Notes: generated from the letters alone by a model not told the origin. Positions 1 to 7,144 are shown, numbered from the stretch's first letter. The stretch is 13,631 nucleotides of DNA from CAZLMG01 sp964560765 (GCA_964560765.1 CAZLMG010000059.1:1-13631), one strand, 5' to 3'. A program made the numbers and translations.

Positions 1-31
1 CAGTGAACGGAAACGGAAGTGACATCTGAAC

Positions 32-62
32 ACTGGTTGCAGTGGCTGCTTAGCTAACCAGT
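32..62. repeat. Inverted repeat just beyond the 3' end of mnmA
   Basis: A 7-bp perfect inverted repeat (ACTGGTT at 32-38, AACCAGT at 56-62) encloses a smaller 4-bp hairpin (GCAG/CTGC, 39-49). It lies 16 bp past the mnmA stop. It could be a 3'-end structure for the mnmA transcript, but no T-run follows on the minus strand, so it is not a standard intrinsic terminator. The sequence shows only the symmetry; any function is a guess. Confidence 0.3.
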
Positions 63-77
63 AAACAGGGACAGGCC

Positions 78-1151
78 CTAGTGAATTCGTTCAATCATGG
101 CGCCACCAAGGCAATGCTCGTGGCTGTAGAAAACGGCAAACTGCCCGGTGGCAATGCCCGCATCCGCACACCCTTGCAAACGCACCTGTTGGTGCCATGT
201 GTCGATCATTTCGAGCTGGCAGGGATAGAGACTCTGCCCGTGTCGAACTTTAACCGAGAATTCACCGGCAAGCGGCGCCGCACCCAGCCAGTTGGGGTTT
301 ACCACGTCGAATTCCCGGACTTCGCACTGTGCTCGCTCCTCGGCATGCGCCACATAGATGATGTTTCGCTCAACATCTTTTTCGGCAACGAACCAAGGTC
401 CGCCAGAAAGCCCAAGTCCCTTACGCTGGCCAATGGTGTGAAACCAAAAGCCATCATGTCGTCCTAGAACTCGATCGGTGCCTCGCTCGCGAATTTCACC
501 CGATATCTTTCCCAAATGAAAGTCGACAAAATCCCGGTACTTGATTTTCCCGAGAAAACAGATGCCTTGACTGTCGGGTCGGGACTGAGTCGGCAATCCA
601 TAGGTCGCCGCCATCGCTCGGACTTCGGACTTGGGAAAATCACCGAGTGGAAAAAGAGCGCGACGCAATTGCTCCGGTTGCAGATGCGAGAGAAAATACG
701 TCTGGTCTTTAATCGGATCGACGGCGCGCAGCAGACGACTCCCCGCCTCTTCGTGCACCACACGCGCATAGTGCCCGCTAGCTACCCAGCGAAATTCGTC
801 GCCAATCGCTTCAAGAAAGGCGCCATACTTGATACGCTGATTGCAGAAAATATCGGGACTGGGTGTGCGCCCAGCTCGCAACTCCGCCAAGGTGTAACTG
901 ACGACACGATCATGGTAGGCACCCTGTAAGGAGACCACATGTAGGGGCACGCCTAACTTATCACAGACCGCGCGCGCATAGCGCAAATCCTCTTCCCAGG
1001 GACACTCACCCAAAAAAGCCAACTCGTCTTCGAGCCAGATCTTTAGGTAGAATGCCTGCAGATCATAGCGGTTCTCGGCCATAAGACGCGCCAAGGCAAC
1101 GGAGCTATCGACGCCTCCCGACAGCAATACGGCGACCTTTTCCCGGCTCAT
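78..1151 (-). CDS. mnmA: tRNA-specific 2-thiouridylase MnmA
   Basis: MnmA puts sulfur on U34 of the Lys, Glu and Gln tRNAs. It activates U34 with ATP and receives sulfur as a cysteine persulfide, usually from a TusE-type relay, in the cytoplasm. The 357-residue product has the usual family length. Visible motifs are the PP-loop SGGVDSS (11-17), the first catalytic cysteine in SPDIFCN (C103), GHYAR (126-130), KDQTYFL (148-154), the persulfide-carrying cysteine in DSQGICFLG (C198), GQRKGLG (241-247) and a C-terminal beta-barrel ending CLGGAMIE. The ATG is preceded by GGGAGGT on the minus strand (1155-1161), which supports this start. Two variations stand out: SPD replaces the common NPD before C103, and an ECPWEEDL segment (49-56) follows the PP-loop region. 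It is divergent from the GAF gene, with 98 bp between the start codons. Family assignment is secure. Confidence 0.97.
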   Translation of the reverse strand: MSREKVAVLLSGGVDSSVALARLMAENRYDLQAFYLKIWLEDELAFLGECPWEEDLRYARAVCDKLGVPLHVVSLQGAYHDRVVSYTLAELRAGRTPSPDIFCNQRIKYGAFLEAIGDEFRWVASGHYARVVHEEAGSRLLRAVDPIKDQTYFLSHLQPEQLRRALFPLGDFPKSEVRAMAATYGLPTQSRPDSQGICFLGKIKYRDFVDFHLGKISGEIRERGTDRVLGRHDGFWFHTIGQRKGLGLSGGPWFVAEKDVERNIIYVAHAEERAQCEVREFDVVNPNWLGAAPLAGEFSVKVRHGQSLYPCQLEMIDTWHQQVRLQGCADAGIATGQFAVFYSHEHCLGGAMIERIH

Positions 1152-1249
1152 GAGACCTCCCTATTCTCCCGGTAACTACTGAAAACGCCACTCGCTGGCA
1201 AGCAGGTTCCCATGCTAAGGAGAGATTCTTATCAATAGGGAGCTTTTCC

Positions 1250-1735
1250 ATGCATTCCGGTCCGTTAACACAAGAACAACAGTTACTCATCGAGTCGATC
1301 CGACTTGAAATCGCTGGTATTTCTGACCCCGCCGCCCGCATTCAGAGGGCCATGGACCGGATTCAAGCCTCCCGAGCCGATTACTACTGGGTTGGAGTTT
1401 ACCTGCTACAAGGCGACACCTTGATCTTGGGGCCCTTCGCTGGACCGGCTACCGAGCACACCCGCATCCCCATCGGCCGAGGTGTCTGCGGCACCGCCGT
1501 CGCCGAGGATCGCAACATCGTCGTCGATGACGTGTCGCAAAGGGAAAACTACCTGGCTTGTAATCTTTTGACCAAGTCGGAAATCGTGGTTTTGATTCGG
1601 GACGATTCCGGGCGCATTCTTGGGCAGATTGATGTGGACTGCACTCGCGTGGCAGGGGTGAAAGAAGATGAGCCTTGGCTTGCAGAGGCTGCCTTGATCT
1701 TGGCGGCAGACGTCGCGGCTCTCGTCGAGGGCTGA
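1250..1735 (+). CDS. GAF-domain protein, free methionine-(R)-sulfoxide reductase (fRMsr/YebR) family
   Basis: The protein is a single GAF domain of 161 residues, the length of the fRMsr family (E. coli YebR/MsrC), which reduces free Met-R-sulfoxide. Recognisable segments are YYWVGVYLL (45-53), LILGPFAG (58-65), RIPIGRGVCGTAVA (72-85), ACNLLTKSEIV (103-113) and GQIDVDC (125-131). By spacing, C80 and C104 match E. coli C94 and C118, but the position of E. coli C84 is histidine (H70). An extra cysteine, C131, sits where E. coli has serine. Activity may therefore use a different resolving step, or the domain may only bind a ligand. AGGGAG (1237-1242), 7 nt before the ATG, supports the start. It stands alone on the plus strand and ends 22 bp from the convergent rlmM. 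Family membership is good; enzymatic activity is uncertain. Confidence 0.87.
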   Translation: MHSGPLTQEQQLLIESIRLEIAGISDPAARIQRAMDRIQASRADYYWVGVYLLQGDTLILGPFAGPATEHTRIPIGRGVCGTAVAEDRNIVVDDVSQRENYLACNLLTKSEIVVLIRDDSGRILGQIDVDCTRVAGVKEDEPWLAEAALILAADVAALVEG

Positions 1736-1757
1736 CCCAAACATCGATGCGAATCGG

Positions 1758-2837
1758 CTACGGTTTCTCAGTCGCCCGAATTCCAAACAGAGTCACTTCA
1801 TGGCGATCATGGAATAGGTGTTTGCAACCGCTTTTTTGCCACTGGTATTGGCCCAAGAGATCTAGGCCGCGTTTGATGGCGCCCCACGGATCGTTTTTGG
1901 GAAGCTTGAGATTAACGACAAATTTTTTCATCAATCCTTTGTCGAGCCAATGCTTCAAAACTTTCAGCGTTTCATCGGAAGCGACAATCATGTCGCAGCA
2001 CAGCCAATCGACAGGGCGCGACGGCTCGAAACTGAGTCCATTCACTCTCAGGTGTTCAATCCGCTGCGTCCAGGCTTTTCCTTGCGGCAAGTTCATATCC
2101 AAAGCATCGACGGATATGACGCTGGCGCCATGGCGAGCGAGGACAAAGGACCACCCACCCGGTGCAGCACCGAGGTCCACGGCTGTTTCACCAGGCTCGG
2201 GCGTGCACTTCATTTCATGCAGAGCCTCTTCAAGCTTACGCCCACTGCGTGAGGGCGTGCCGGTTCGAGCTCGCATGCGCAAGATGCCACCGACATATCG
2301 AGATATGCCACTGACGAAGCTGCCGGTTGAAAACCAAATCTCGTTCACCGATTGCACGTAAATTTGTAACACCCAATCGGATTTTTCGTCGAGGCGATCT
2401 GCCATCTCGTCTGGTGATAGATATCTTCTGTATAAAGAAGGCAATTTGGCTCGAATCAATGCCAGCAAGTCTTTCTCGATCTTGCCTGCCAATTTATTTG
2501 CGGAGTTGTCCTCGAGAGCGAAAGCGTGCAGCGTCCAGTGGCAGCTTTTACGATTGGGTCGCTCGCAGGCAACTTTGAGGCGCTGAATAATAACGCTGAT
2601 CAGATTTTCGTAGCTCGCGGTGGGCAACTCGCTGGCTTGCGGCAGGAATTGACGCGCAAAAACTGTGTCGCTAAACAGGGGCAGTTTTTCGGTCGCAGAG
2701 ATTGCCAGCGCATCCTCGCCAAGGCGTGTGCATTCCGTTTGCCATCGATTTGCGAGTTCTTGCGCCAACAGTTCCGCGTATCCAGCACGCGCAACATAAA
2801 CGCTCTGCTTTTTGATGGTCAAATCGCAACTCCCCAT
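1758..2837 (-). CDS. rlmM: 23S rRNA 2'-O-ribose C2498 methyltransferase RlmM
   Basis: RlmM (YgdE) uses SAM to methylate the 2'-OH of C2498 in the peptidyl-transferase region of 23S rRNA. The product has 359 residues, close to the E. coli enzyme. Residues 12-165 form the less conserved N-terminal RNA-binding (THUMP-like) part. The RrmJ/FtsJ-like Rossmann domain starts at PSRSGRKLEEA (195-205), followed by the SAM loop DLGAAPGGW (221-229), CDM (281-283), NLKLP (309-313) and DRHEVT (344-349). These supply the expected K-D-K-E tetrad, K201, D282, K311 and E347. The ATG has no strong Shine-Dalgarno site; the family core begins around residue 12, so the true start may be slightly different. It is convergent with the GAF gene (22 bp) and same-strand with the unknown gene upstream (73 bp). 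Assignment is very secure. Confidence 0.96.
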   Translation of the reverse strand: MGSCDLTIKKQSVYVARAGYAELLAQELANRWQTECTRLGEDALAISATEKLPLFSDTVFARQFLPQASELPTASYENLISVIIQRLKVACERPNRKSCHWTLHAFALEDNSANKLAGKIEKDLLALIRAKLPSLYRRYLSPDEMADRLDEKSDWVLQIYVQSVNEIWFSTGSFVSGISRYVGGILRMRARTGTPSRSGRKLEEALHEMKCTPEPGETAVDLGAAPGGWSFVLARHGASVISVDALDMNLPQGKAWTQRIEHLRVNGLSFEPSRPVDWLCCDMIVASDETLKVLKHWLDKGLMKKFVVNLKLPKNDPWGAIKRGLDLLGQYQWQKSGCKHLFHDRHEVTLFGIRATEKP

Positions 2838-2910
2838 AAATGCCTATGCCGAAGAATAGAGTCTTTCGAACTCTGTCTCGATTATCGCAATGATGCTGGC
2901 GAATCAAGGG

Positions 2911-3522
2911 TTAGCGCGGAAGTTCGATATCGACTTGCCCGGGGAAGGCATCCGCCTTGGGGCTGACGGGTATCACGGGCGCAATCGGAGCCTTCGCCAC
3001 ATGCGCGCCTGTCGTCACATCTTCGCAGTCGAGAAAGCGCTCCCCAGCCATGGTCACACTCCGACAGGACATTCGAACGAGATCTTTGCCCCGCACCCCG
3101 CGCAAGGGGATTTGAATGACTTGTTGTCGATCGATGCGCTGATGCTGCACCAATAACTTCAAGGTCTCAGGTACTCGCCCGCAGATCCCGCCGACAGCAT
3201 GGCGAATGCTTCGAAGATTGACTTCATAGCGACCGACGCCGGAACGAACCGGTAACTCGACGTCGGTCTTGCGCGGTTTTAGCCGCAAATGTTCGTTATG
3301 CATTCCTTGCCAATGCATGTTGACACAAAATGGATTCGCCCTATTCAGGGAACTCATGACAACATGTGCTTCCTTCACCTGCAACTCAGGATGAATGCGC
3401 CCGGAAATCGTACCGGCTTCATAGCGCGGACCAATGGCCTGAAGAATGGTGCGGGTGCGATGTAATCCGTAGGCAGATAGGAGGACGCCGGCCAAAAAAG
3501 AACCGAGGAGCAATGTGCGCAT
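2911..3522 (-). CDS. Hypothetical membrane-anchored or exported protein
   Basis: I do not recognise this 203-residue protein. Residues 3-19 (TLLLGSFLAGVLLSAYG) form a hydrophobic stretch right after MR, which fits a signal anchor or uncleaved signal peptide; the rest would face the periplasm. It has four cysteines after that segment (C66, C114, C153, C166), an even number compatible with disulfides, and a Pro/Ala-rich tail (176-203). Many charged residues and a PVRSGVGRYEV stretch suggest beta structure, but no known motif appears. GGAG on the minus strand, about 8 nt before the ATG, supports the start. It lies 174 bp downstream of the pilin gene on the same strand and 73 bp upstream of rlmM. 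A link to pilus or envelope function is guilt by position only. Confidence 0.78.
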   Translation of the reverse strand: MRTLLLGSFLAGVLLSAYGLHRTRTILQAIGPRYEAGTISGRIHPELQVKEAHVVMSSLNRANPFCVNMHWQGMHNEHLRLKPRKTDVELPVRSGVGRYEVNLRSIRHAVGGICGRVPETLKLLVQHQRIDRQQVIQIPLRGVRGKDLVRMSCRSVTMAGERFLDCEDVTTGAHVAKAPIAPVIPVSPKADAFPGQVDIELPR

Positions 3523-3623
3523 TCTGGGGGGCTCCGCATGAGGCGATCAAGAACCAAGAACTCCTTCAGCAACAAGCATACCCACACAACATGGCTAAAA
3601 TTGTTGTAGTTTTACGGCGTTCG

Positions 3624-3644
3624 AGCGTCCAAACCGTGGACGCT
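3624..3644. repeat. Perfect 8-bp hairpin between pilin and the hypothetical gene
   Basis: AGCGTCCA (3624-3631) and TGGACGCT (3637-3644) pair perfectly around a 5-nt loop, 52 nt past the pilin stop. It is the only strong hairpin in the gap, so it probably marks or protects the 3' end of the pilin mRNA. Neither strand has a T-run directly after it, so it is not a textbook intrinsic terminator. Confidence 0.45.
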
Positions 3645-3696
3645 GACTAAATTGCCATGTTCCGCACATCCATAGTCATTTGCCGCAGCCAACGGA

Positions 3697-4164
3697 TCAG
3701 TTGCAACCAGGAATCCCTGCTAGCGGAAGCTCTGCAAACGCTCGGTTCTGATTGATGCGTACTTGATAATCGGCAGTCTGGCAGCCGGCGAGAATGCGAA
3801 TGTTTCCAACCTCGGGGGTCGCCACGTTGCTGCAAGCACCGTCCAACGCAGAGCAGGCCCAAACCACGTAGGCTGAAGCAGGACTGGTGACGTTGGCGCG
3901 GTAACCAAAGTTCATATTACCTGTTGGTGAAAACCCAATATCTGTCAGCGATGAGTAAACGCTATGATTCATGTGGTAGGCCTCCTGCAGGGTATACGCG
4001 TAGCCAAGATTGATCTTGGCTTCGCTGGCTTTAGCCCGCGCTGTAAATTGCTGGTACTTTGGCATAGCGATCGCCGCCAATACACCAATGATGCCGACAA
4101 CGACCATGAGCTCCACTAAACTGAATCCCGAATCGTTGCTTTGCTTATGTGCTCGCAGACTCAT
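3697..4164 (-). CDS. Type IV pilin / prepilin (PilA-like)
   Basis: This encodes a structural subunit of a type IV pilus or related fibre, exported through the inner membrane and processed by a prepilin peptidase. The 155-residue precursor has a 13-residue charged leader ending in glycine, then FSLVELMVVVGIIGVLAAIA. Cleavage is expected after G13, with F14 as mature residue 1 and the conserved Glu5 at E18. Residues 14-36 form the N-terminal hydrophobic helix, followed by the amphipathic part (KYQQFTARAKASEAKINLG). The C-terminal domain has four cysteines (C104, C111, C128, C154), and the last lies at the end as in a D-region disulfide. I chose the ATG at 4162-4164 because CTCCCC at 4171-4176 reads GGGGAG on the minus strand 6 nt upstream. 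An ATG 42 nt earlier would give an untypical long leader and lies within the proposed promoter spacing. Whether it is a major or minor pilin cannot be told. Confidence 0.94.
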   Translation of the reverse strand: MSLRAHKQSNDSGFSLVELMVVVGIIGVLAAIAMPKYQQFTARAKASEAKINLGYAYTLQEAYHMNHSVYSSLTDIGFSPTGNMNFGYRANVTSPASAYVVWACSALDGACSNVATPEVGNIRILAGCQTADYQVRINQNRAFAELPLAGIPGCN

Positions 4165-4202
4165 ATTGATCTCCCCTGTTGCGTCATGTTTCCACTGACA
4201 AT

Positions 4203-4217
4203 GCAAACAGGCAGCCC
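4203..4217 (-). promoter_or_regulatory. Candidate sigma-54 promoter for the pilin gene
   Basis: Read on the minus strand, this is GGGCTG-N5-TTGC. Compared with TGGCAC-N5-TTGC, it keeps the GG of the -24 box and the whole TTGC of the -12 box at exact spacing (7 of 10 consensus bases). Transcription would start near 4192, about 28 nt before the pilin ATG and ahead of its GGGGAG site. Pilin genes in Pseudomonas and others depend on RpoN with PilR, so the location makes sense. A single short match can occur by chance. Confidence 0.42.
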
Positions 4218-4545
4218 TGCCCCCGTTGCAGGTCGCAGCGAACGTTTGTCATGGGAGGAATCGTAGAGAATGGCTTTCATGATCGCACATTAAGCCGAAA
4301 ACGGCTGGCGCATCTGGCCCCACGAGGTCAGCGGGCTGCAGATCTTGAATTTTTCATTTTCTCAGTATTTTTCGTGAGTTACTGCAACACTTGCGGCGAA
4401 AGGTAAAGCAATACATAAACGTCATCGCGACACCGGAAAATTATGTCTTATAATACGGTCGGTTATGGAGATTTCCACTTTCGCCCGAGGGGCCGATGTC
4501 GGCATTGTATCCGGTCAGAGGCAACAAACCCTAGGACAAGGGCAA
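4207..4545. other. Intergenic region between lysC and the pilin gene
   Basis: No convincing gene lies in these 339 bases. It holds the candidate sigma-54 promoter at the pilin end, a small AGCCG/CGGCT hairpin with an AAAA loop (4293-4306), an AT-rich stretch (4348-4375) and a sigma-70-like promoter on the plus strand (4427-4454). Directly after the lysC stop, CCCT/AGGG can form only a 4-bp stem, followed by TTTGTT on the minus strand; at best this is a weak terminator. Confidence 0.6.
4427..4454 (+). promoter_or_regulatory. Sigma-70-like promoter pointing into the antisense strand of lysC
   Basis: GCGACA (4427-4432) is separated by 16 bp from a perfect TATAAT (4449-4454). Transcription would start near 4461 and run antisense through lysC. 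No credible plus-strand gene follows. The match is good on paper, but the region is AT-rich and such boxes arise by chance. Confidence 0.3.
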
Positions 4546-5049
4546 TCAACCAATGAAGGCCGCGTGCAGCACTTGCATCGCGCGCTCGCCATCTCGCGAT
4601 GGCACCACACACGAAATCTTGATCTCGGATGTCGAGACCATCTGCATTTCGATGTCGGCTTGGGTCAGCGCTTGAAAGGTGCGCGTCGCCACACCGGCGT
4701 GCCCTTGCATGCCGACTCCAACGACGGAGACTTTCGCCAGGTCGCCAACGGTGCGAATGCCCATCTGTTGAAAGGGCCCATCTTCCCGCAATCCCTGCAG
4801 AGCCTCGGCGGTAGCTTCTTGATCGGCACCTCCTACCGTAAACCCAATTTCCATGGCGCCGGCACCGCCTTCGCGGTTAAAGACAATAATGTCGACGTTA
4901 ACATTCGCATCCGATATGGCGCGAAAGATCCGGGCGACGGCAGCCGCAGCGTTTGGTACGTGTTCGATGGTAAAGCGTACGACGCTTGGATCCAAAGTTA
5001 CGCCAGACACAACCGGCGCTTCCAGACGCTGTTCTGTAGACATCATCAT
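4546..5049 (-). other. Possible in-frame beta subunit of aspartokinase (internal start in lysC)
   Basis: Three ATG codons in a row (5041-5049) encode M255-M257 of LysC. GAGGGA, read on the minus strand from 5059-5064, lies 9 nt before the first. Starting there gives a 167-residue protein made only of the two ACT domains. Alpha2-beta2 aspartokinases of Corynebacterium, Bacillus and Pseudomonas make their beta chain from an internal start at the same place (about residue 250). Position and ribosome site fit; expression is inferred. Confidence 0.4.
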
Positions 5050-5811
5050 GATTCGCGTTCCCTCGTGCGAGTCGGGTTTAAAAGTATTGCGCACCACCAT
5101 GGGCAGGCGGAATTTTCGCCCCAGCTCCACGCAACGCGGATGCAGGACTTTACTGCCCAAGGCGGCCATTTCCAGAGCCACTTCATAATCAATCAGCGGA
5201 ATCAAACGCGCCGCCGGTACTTTTCGCGGATCGGCTGTAAACACGCCGTCGACATCCGTATTGATTTCGCAGAGCCCAGCATCCAGCGCCGCTGCCAAAG
5301 CAACCGCCGAGGTATCGCTTCCTCCACGCCCCAAGGTGGTGATGGCAGCATCCTCGGTAACGCCCTGAAAGCCCGCAATAACGGGAATCTGTCCCCGTTG
5401 CCAGCAATGGCGAATGGCATCGGTACGAATCGACTGAATGCGGGCGCGACTGTGAAAGTTATCTGTCAGGATTCCCAATTGATGCCCCAATAAGGGCACA
5501 GCATCCATACCGGCTCCGGCAAGAGCTGCTGCTGCTAGCGCCACGCTCACCTGCTCACCAGCAGCTAAAGCCATATCATAAGCTGGCTTGGGGGCGCGGG
5601 GATTGACTTGTCCGATGAGTTCAACCAAACGATTGGTCTCGCCCGCCTGCGCACTGACAACGATCGCCAACTGCCGAAAACCGGCTCGATGATGGCCGGC
5701 AATACGGTGAGCGATATTCTGAATCCGCTCCACGCTGCCGACGGAAGTACCCCCATACTTTTGTACAATTGGCTGCGTTCGCAGAGCTGCGTCAAAATAG
5801 CATGCGGTCAT
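4546..5811 (-). CDS. lysC: Aspartate kinase (aspartokinase), LysC
   Basis: LysC phosphorylates aspartate, the first committed step to lysine, diaminopimelate, threonine and methionine. The 421-residue protein matches the monofunctional alpha-type enzymes (C. glutamicum LysC also has 421). The kinase domain shows KYGGTSV (18-24), VSAQAGETNRL (52-62), the GRGGSDTSA loop (161-169), NTDVDGVFTADPR (184-196) and VLHPR (222-226). Two ACT modules follow (about 266-330 and 358-419), with MVSTSEIKIS (391-400), the region where lysine or threonine binds for feedback inhibition. The ATG lies inside the lysA stop (ATGA, 5808-5811), pointing to coupled translation from one mRNA. The N-terminus is about 12 residues longer than most relatives, but no closer start is visible. 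An in-frame internal start at 5049 may give a separate beta chain. Confidence 0.97.
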   Translation of the reverse strand: MTACYFDAALRTQPIVQKYGGTSVGSVERIQNIAHRIAGHHRAGFRQLAIVVSAQAGETNRLVELIGQVNPRAPKPAYDMALAAGEQVSVALAAAALAGAGMDAVPLLGHQLGILTDNFHSRARIQSIRTDAIRHCWQRGQIPVIAGFQGVTEDAAITTLGRGGSDTSAVALAAALDAGLCEINTDVDGVFTADPRKVPAARLIPLIDYEVALEMAALGSKVLHPRCVELGRKFRLPMVVRNTFKPDSHEGTRIMMMSTEQRLEAPVVSGVTLDPSVVRFTIEHVPNAAAAVARIFRAISDANVNVDIIVFNREGGAGAMEIGFTVGGADQEATAEALQGLREDGPFQQMGIRTVGDLAKVSVVGVGMQGHAGVATRTFQALTQADIEMQMVSTSEIKISCVVPSRDGERAMQVLHAAFIG

Positions 5812-7064
5812 GACGTCGTTTCTAGCTCCTCATGTCGCCAAAGATCTGCAAGCGTTTCGCGTCGACGGATCACGCGCGCTTCTCGCCCACTCACCAGCAC
5901 CTCAGCCGCCCGCGGCCGAGAATTATATTGAGACGCCATGGAGGCGCCATAGGCACCTACCCCACGAACCAATAAAAGATCTCCAGCGCCTATACCACCT
6001 ATGGGGCGGTTCAAGCCAAGAAAATCTCCTGTTTCGCACACGGGTCCGACGATATCGCCGCGACGTTCTTCGACCAGCAAATGCTCTCGCACGGGTTCGA
6101 TCGCATGGAAGGCGTCGTACAGGGTCGGCCGTACCAGGTCGTTCATGGCAGCATCCGTGATCACAAAGCTCTTCTCTCCGGTCTCCTTAACGCCGATCAC
6201 ACGGGTCAAGAGAATGCCAGCATTGCCCACCAAGACGCGTCCCGGCTCGACGACTAACCGTAATCCAGTAGGCGCCACTTCCCGCAGAAGGGTCTCGGCA
6301 TAGGCCTCCAGGGTCGGCGGCAATTCTTGGTCGTAGCGAATGCCAAGGCCGCCGCCCATGTCGATAAATTCCAGGGCCATACCAATGGATTGTAGACTCT
6401 GGGCCAAACCCGCCATACGCCGCGCGGCTTCAGAGAGTGGATTCAGATCTAGAATTTGGCTACCGATGTGGCACGAGATACCTACCAGCGAGATCGTTGT
6501 CGAATGCCGCAAGCTTTGCGCCAGGCTCACCGCCAATTCCTCGGATATGCCGAACTTGGTGCTGTGCAACCCGGTCGCGATCTTGGGGTTGGTCTTGGCG
6601 TCGATGTGTGGATTGACCCGCAAACTCACCCGCGCTTTGCAGCCGCGGGCGAGCGCTAGGGACTGCAAACGCTCCAATTCAAAGGCGCTCTCGACATTGA
6701 AGGCATAGATCCCCAGGTCCAGGCCGCGTGCCAACTCATCATCTTGTTTGCCGACGCCGGAAAACACCAGGCGATCAGGGGTCAGACCGGCCTTGAGCGC
6801 CCGCTCCATCTCGCCGACGGAAACCACGTCAGCCCCCAGCCCTTGGCGGAACATGAGCTGCAGCAGATGCAGATTCGACGATGCCTTGACGGCATAGCAC
6901 GCCAAAGTCGGATGCTGGGCAAAGGCGGTCAAAAAGTTCTGGCAATGGCGCTGCAACGTCGCTGCTGAATAGACATAAAGTGGCGTTCCGTAAGCTTTCG
7001 CCAATTCTTCCAGCGATACCCCTTCACAGTGGGCAACGCCCTGCTGGAACTGAAAATCATCCAT
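5808..7064 (-). CDS. lysA: Diaminopimelate decarboxylase LysA
   Basis: LysA is the PLP enzyme that decarboxylates meso-diaminopimelate to L-lysine, the last step of the pathway. The 418-residue length is normal. The alanine-racemase-like barrel carries the PLP lysine in YAVKASSN (K60), HSTKFG (167-172), CHIGSQ with H199, the GGG phosphate loop (237-239) and EPGR (273-276). The C-terminal beta domain has the substrate cysteine in CETGDFL (C343, supplied across the dimer) and the AYGASMASQYNSRPR segment with Y380. GGGAG on the minus strand, 7-8 nt before the ATG, supports the start. It is the first gene of a lysA-lysC pair whose stop and start codons overlap in ATGA. A weak TTGATT / TACGAT pair with an 18-bp spacer, read on the minus strand (about 7088-7117), is the only promoter candidate and overlaps the divergent plus-strand promoter. 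Confidence 0.97.
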   Translation of the reverse strand: MDDFQFQQGVAHCEGVSLEELAKAYGTPLYVYSAATLQRHCQNFLTAFAQHPTLACYAVKASSNLHLLQLMFRQGLGADVVSVGEMERALKAGLTPDRLVFSGVGKQDDELARGLDLGIYAFNVESAFELERLQSLALARGCKARVSLRVNPHIDAKTNPKIATGLHSTKFGISEELAVSLAQSLRHSTTISLVGISCHIGSQILDLNPLSEAARRMAGLAQSLQSIGMALEFIDMGGGLGIRYDQELPPTLEAYAETLLREVAPTGLRLVVEPGRVLVGNAGILLTRVIGVKETGEKSFVITDAAMNDLVRPTLYDAFHAIEPVREHLLVEERRGDIVGPVCETGDFLGLNRPIGGIGAGDLLLVRGVGAYGASMASQYNSRPRAAEVLVSGREARVIRRRETLADLWRHEELETTS

Positions 7065-7105
7065 AAATTTTCTCCCTGTGCCGCCTCATCGTACATGCAA
7101 GTCTC

Positions 7106-7114
7106 TGCTATAAT
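7106..7114 (+). promoter_or_regulatory. Extended -10 promoter for the PhyH-family gene
   Basis: TGCTATAAT is a perfect extended -10 element (TGn plus TATAAT at 7109-7114). No good -35 box sits 16-18 bp upstream, which extended -10 promoters tolerate. Transcription would start near 7121, leaving a 24-nt leader with GAGGA at 7132-7136 before the ATG at 7145. Confidence 0.55.
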
Positions 7115-7144
7115 CAATGCATCTCCCACCTTGAGGACCTACCT

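Noticed and set aside
2262..2275. GGTTCGA segments (also near 6092) as T-loops of tRNA genes
   Set aside because: They lie inside rlmM and lysA, and no acceptor stem or anticodon arm can be drawn around them.
3586..3607. Inverted repeat ACAACA-N10-TGTTGT upstream of the 203-residue protein, as an operator
   Set aside because: Six-base arms with a simple sequence are frequent by chance, and no regulator in the window suggests a match.
4465..5493. A 342-residue open frame on the plus strand, antisense to lysC, beginning just after a promoter-like box
   Set aside because: lysC on the other strand has every family motif. The antisense product has no recognisable domain, no ribosome site and a His/Arg/Gln-rich composition typical of shadow frames.
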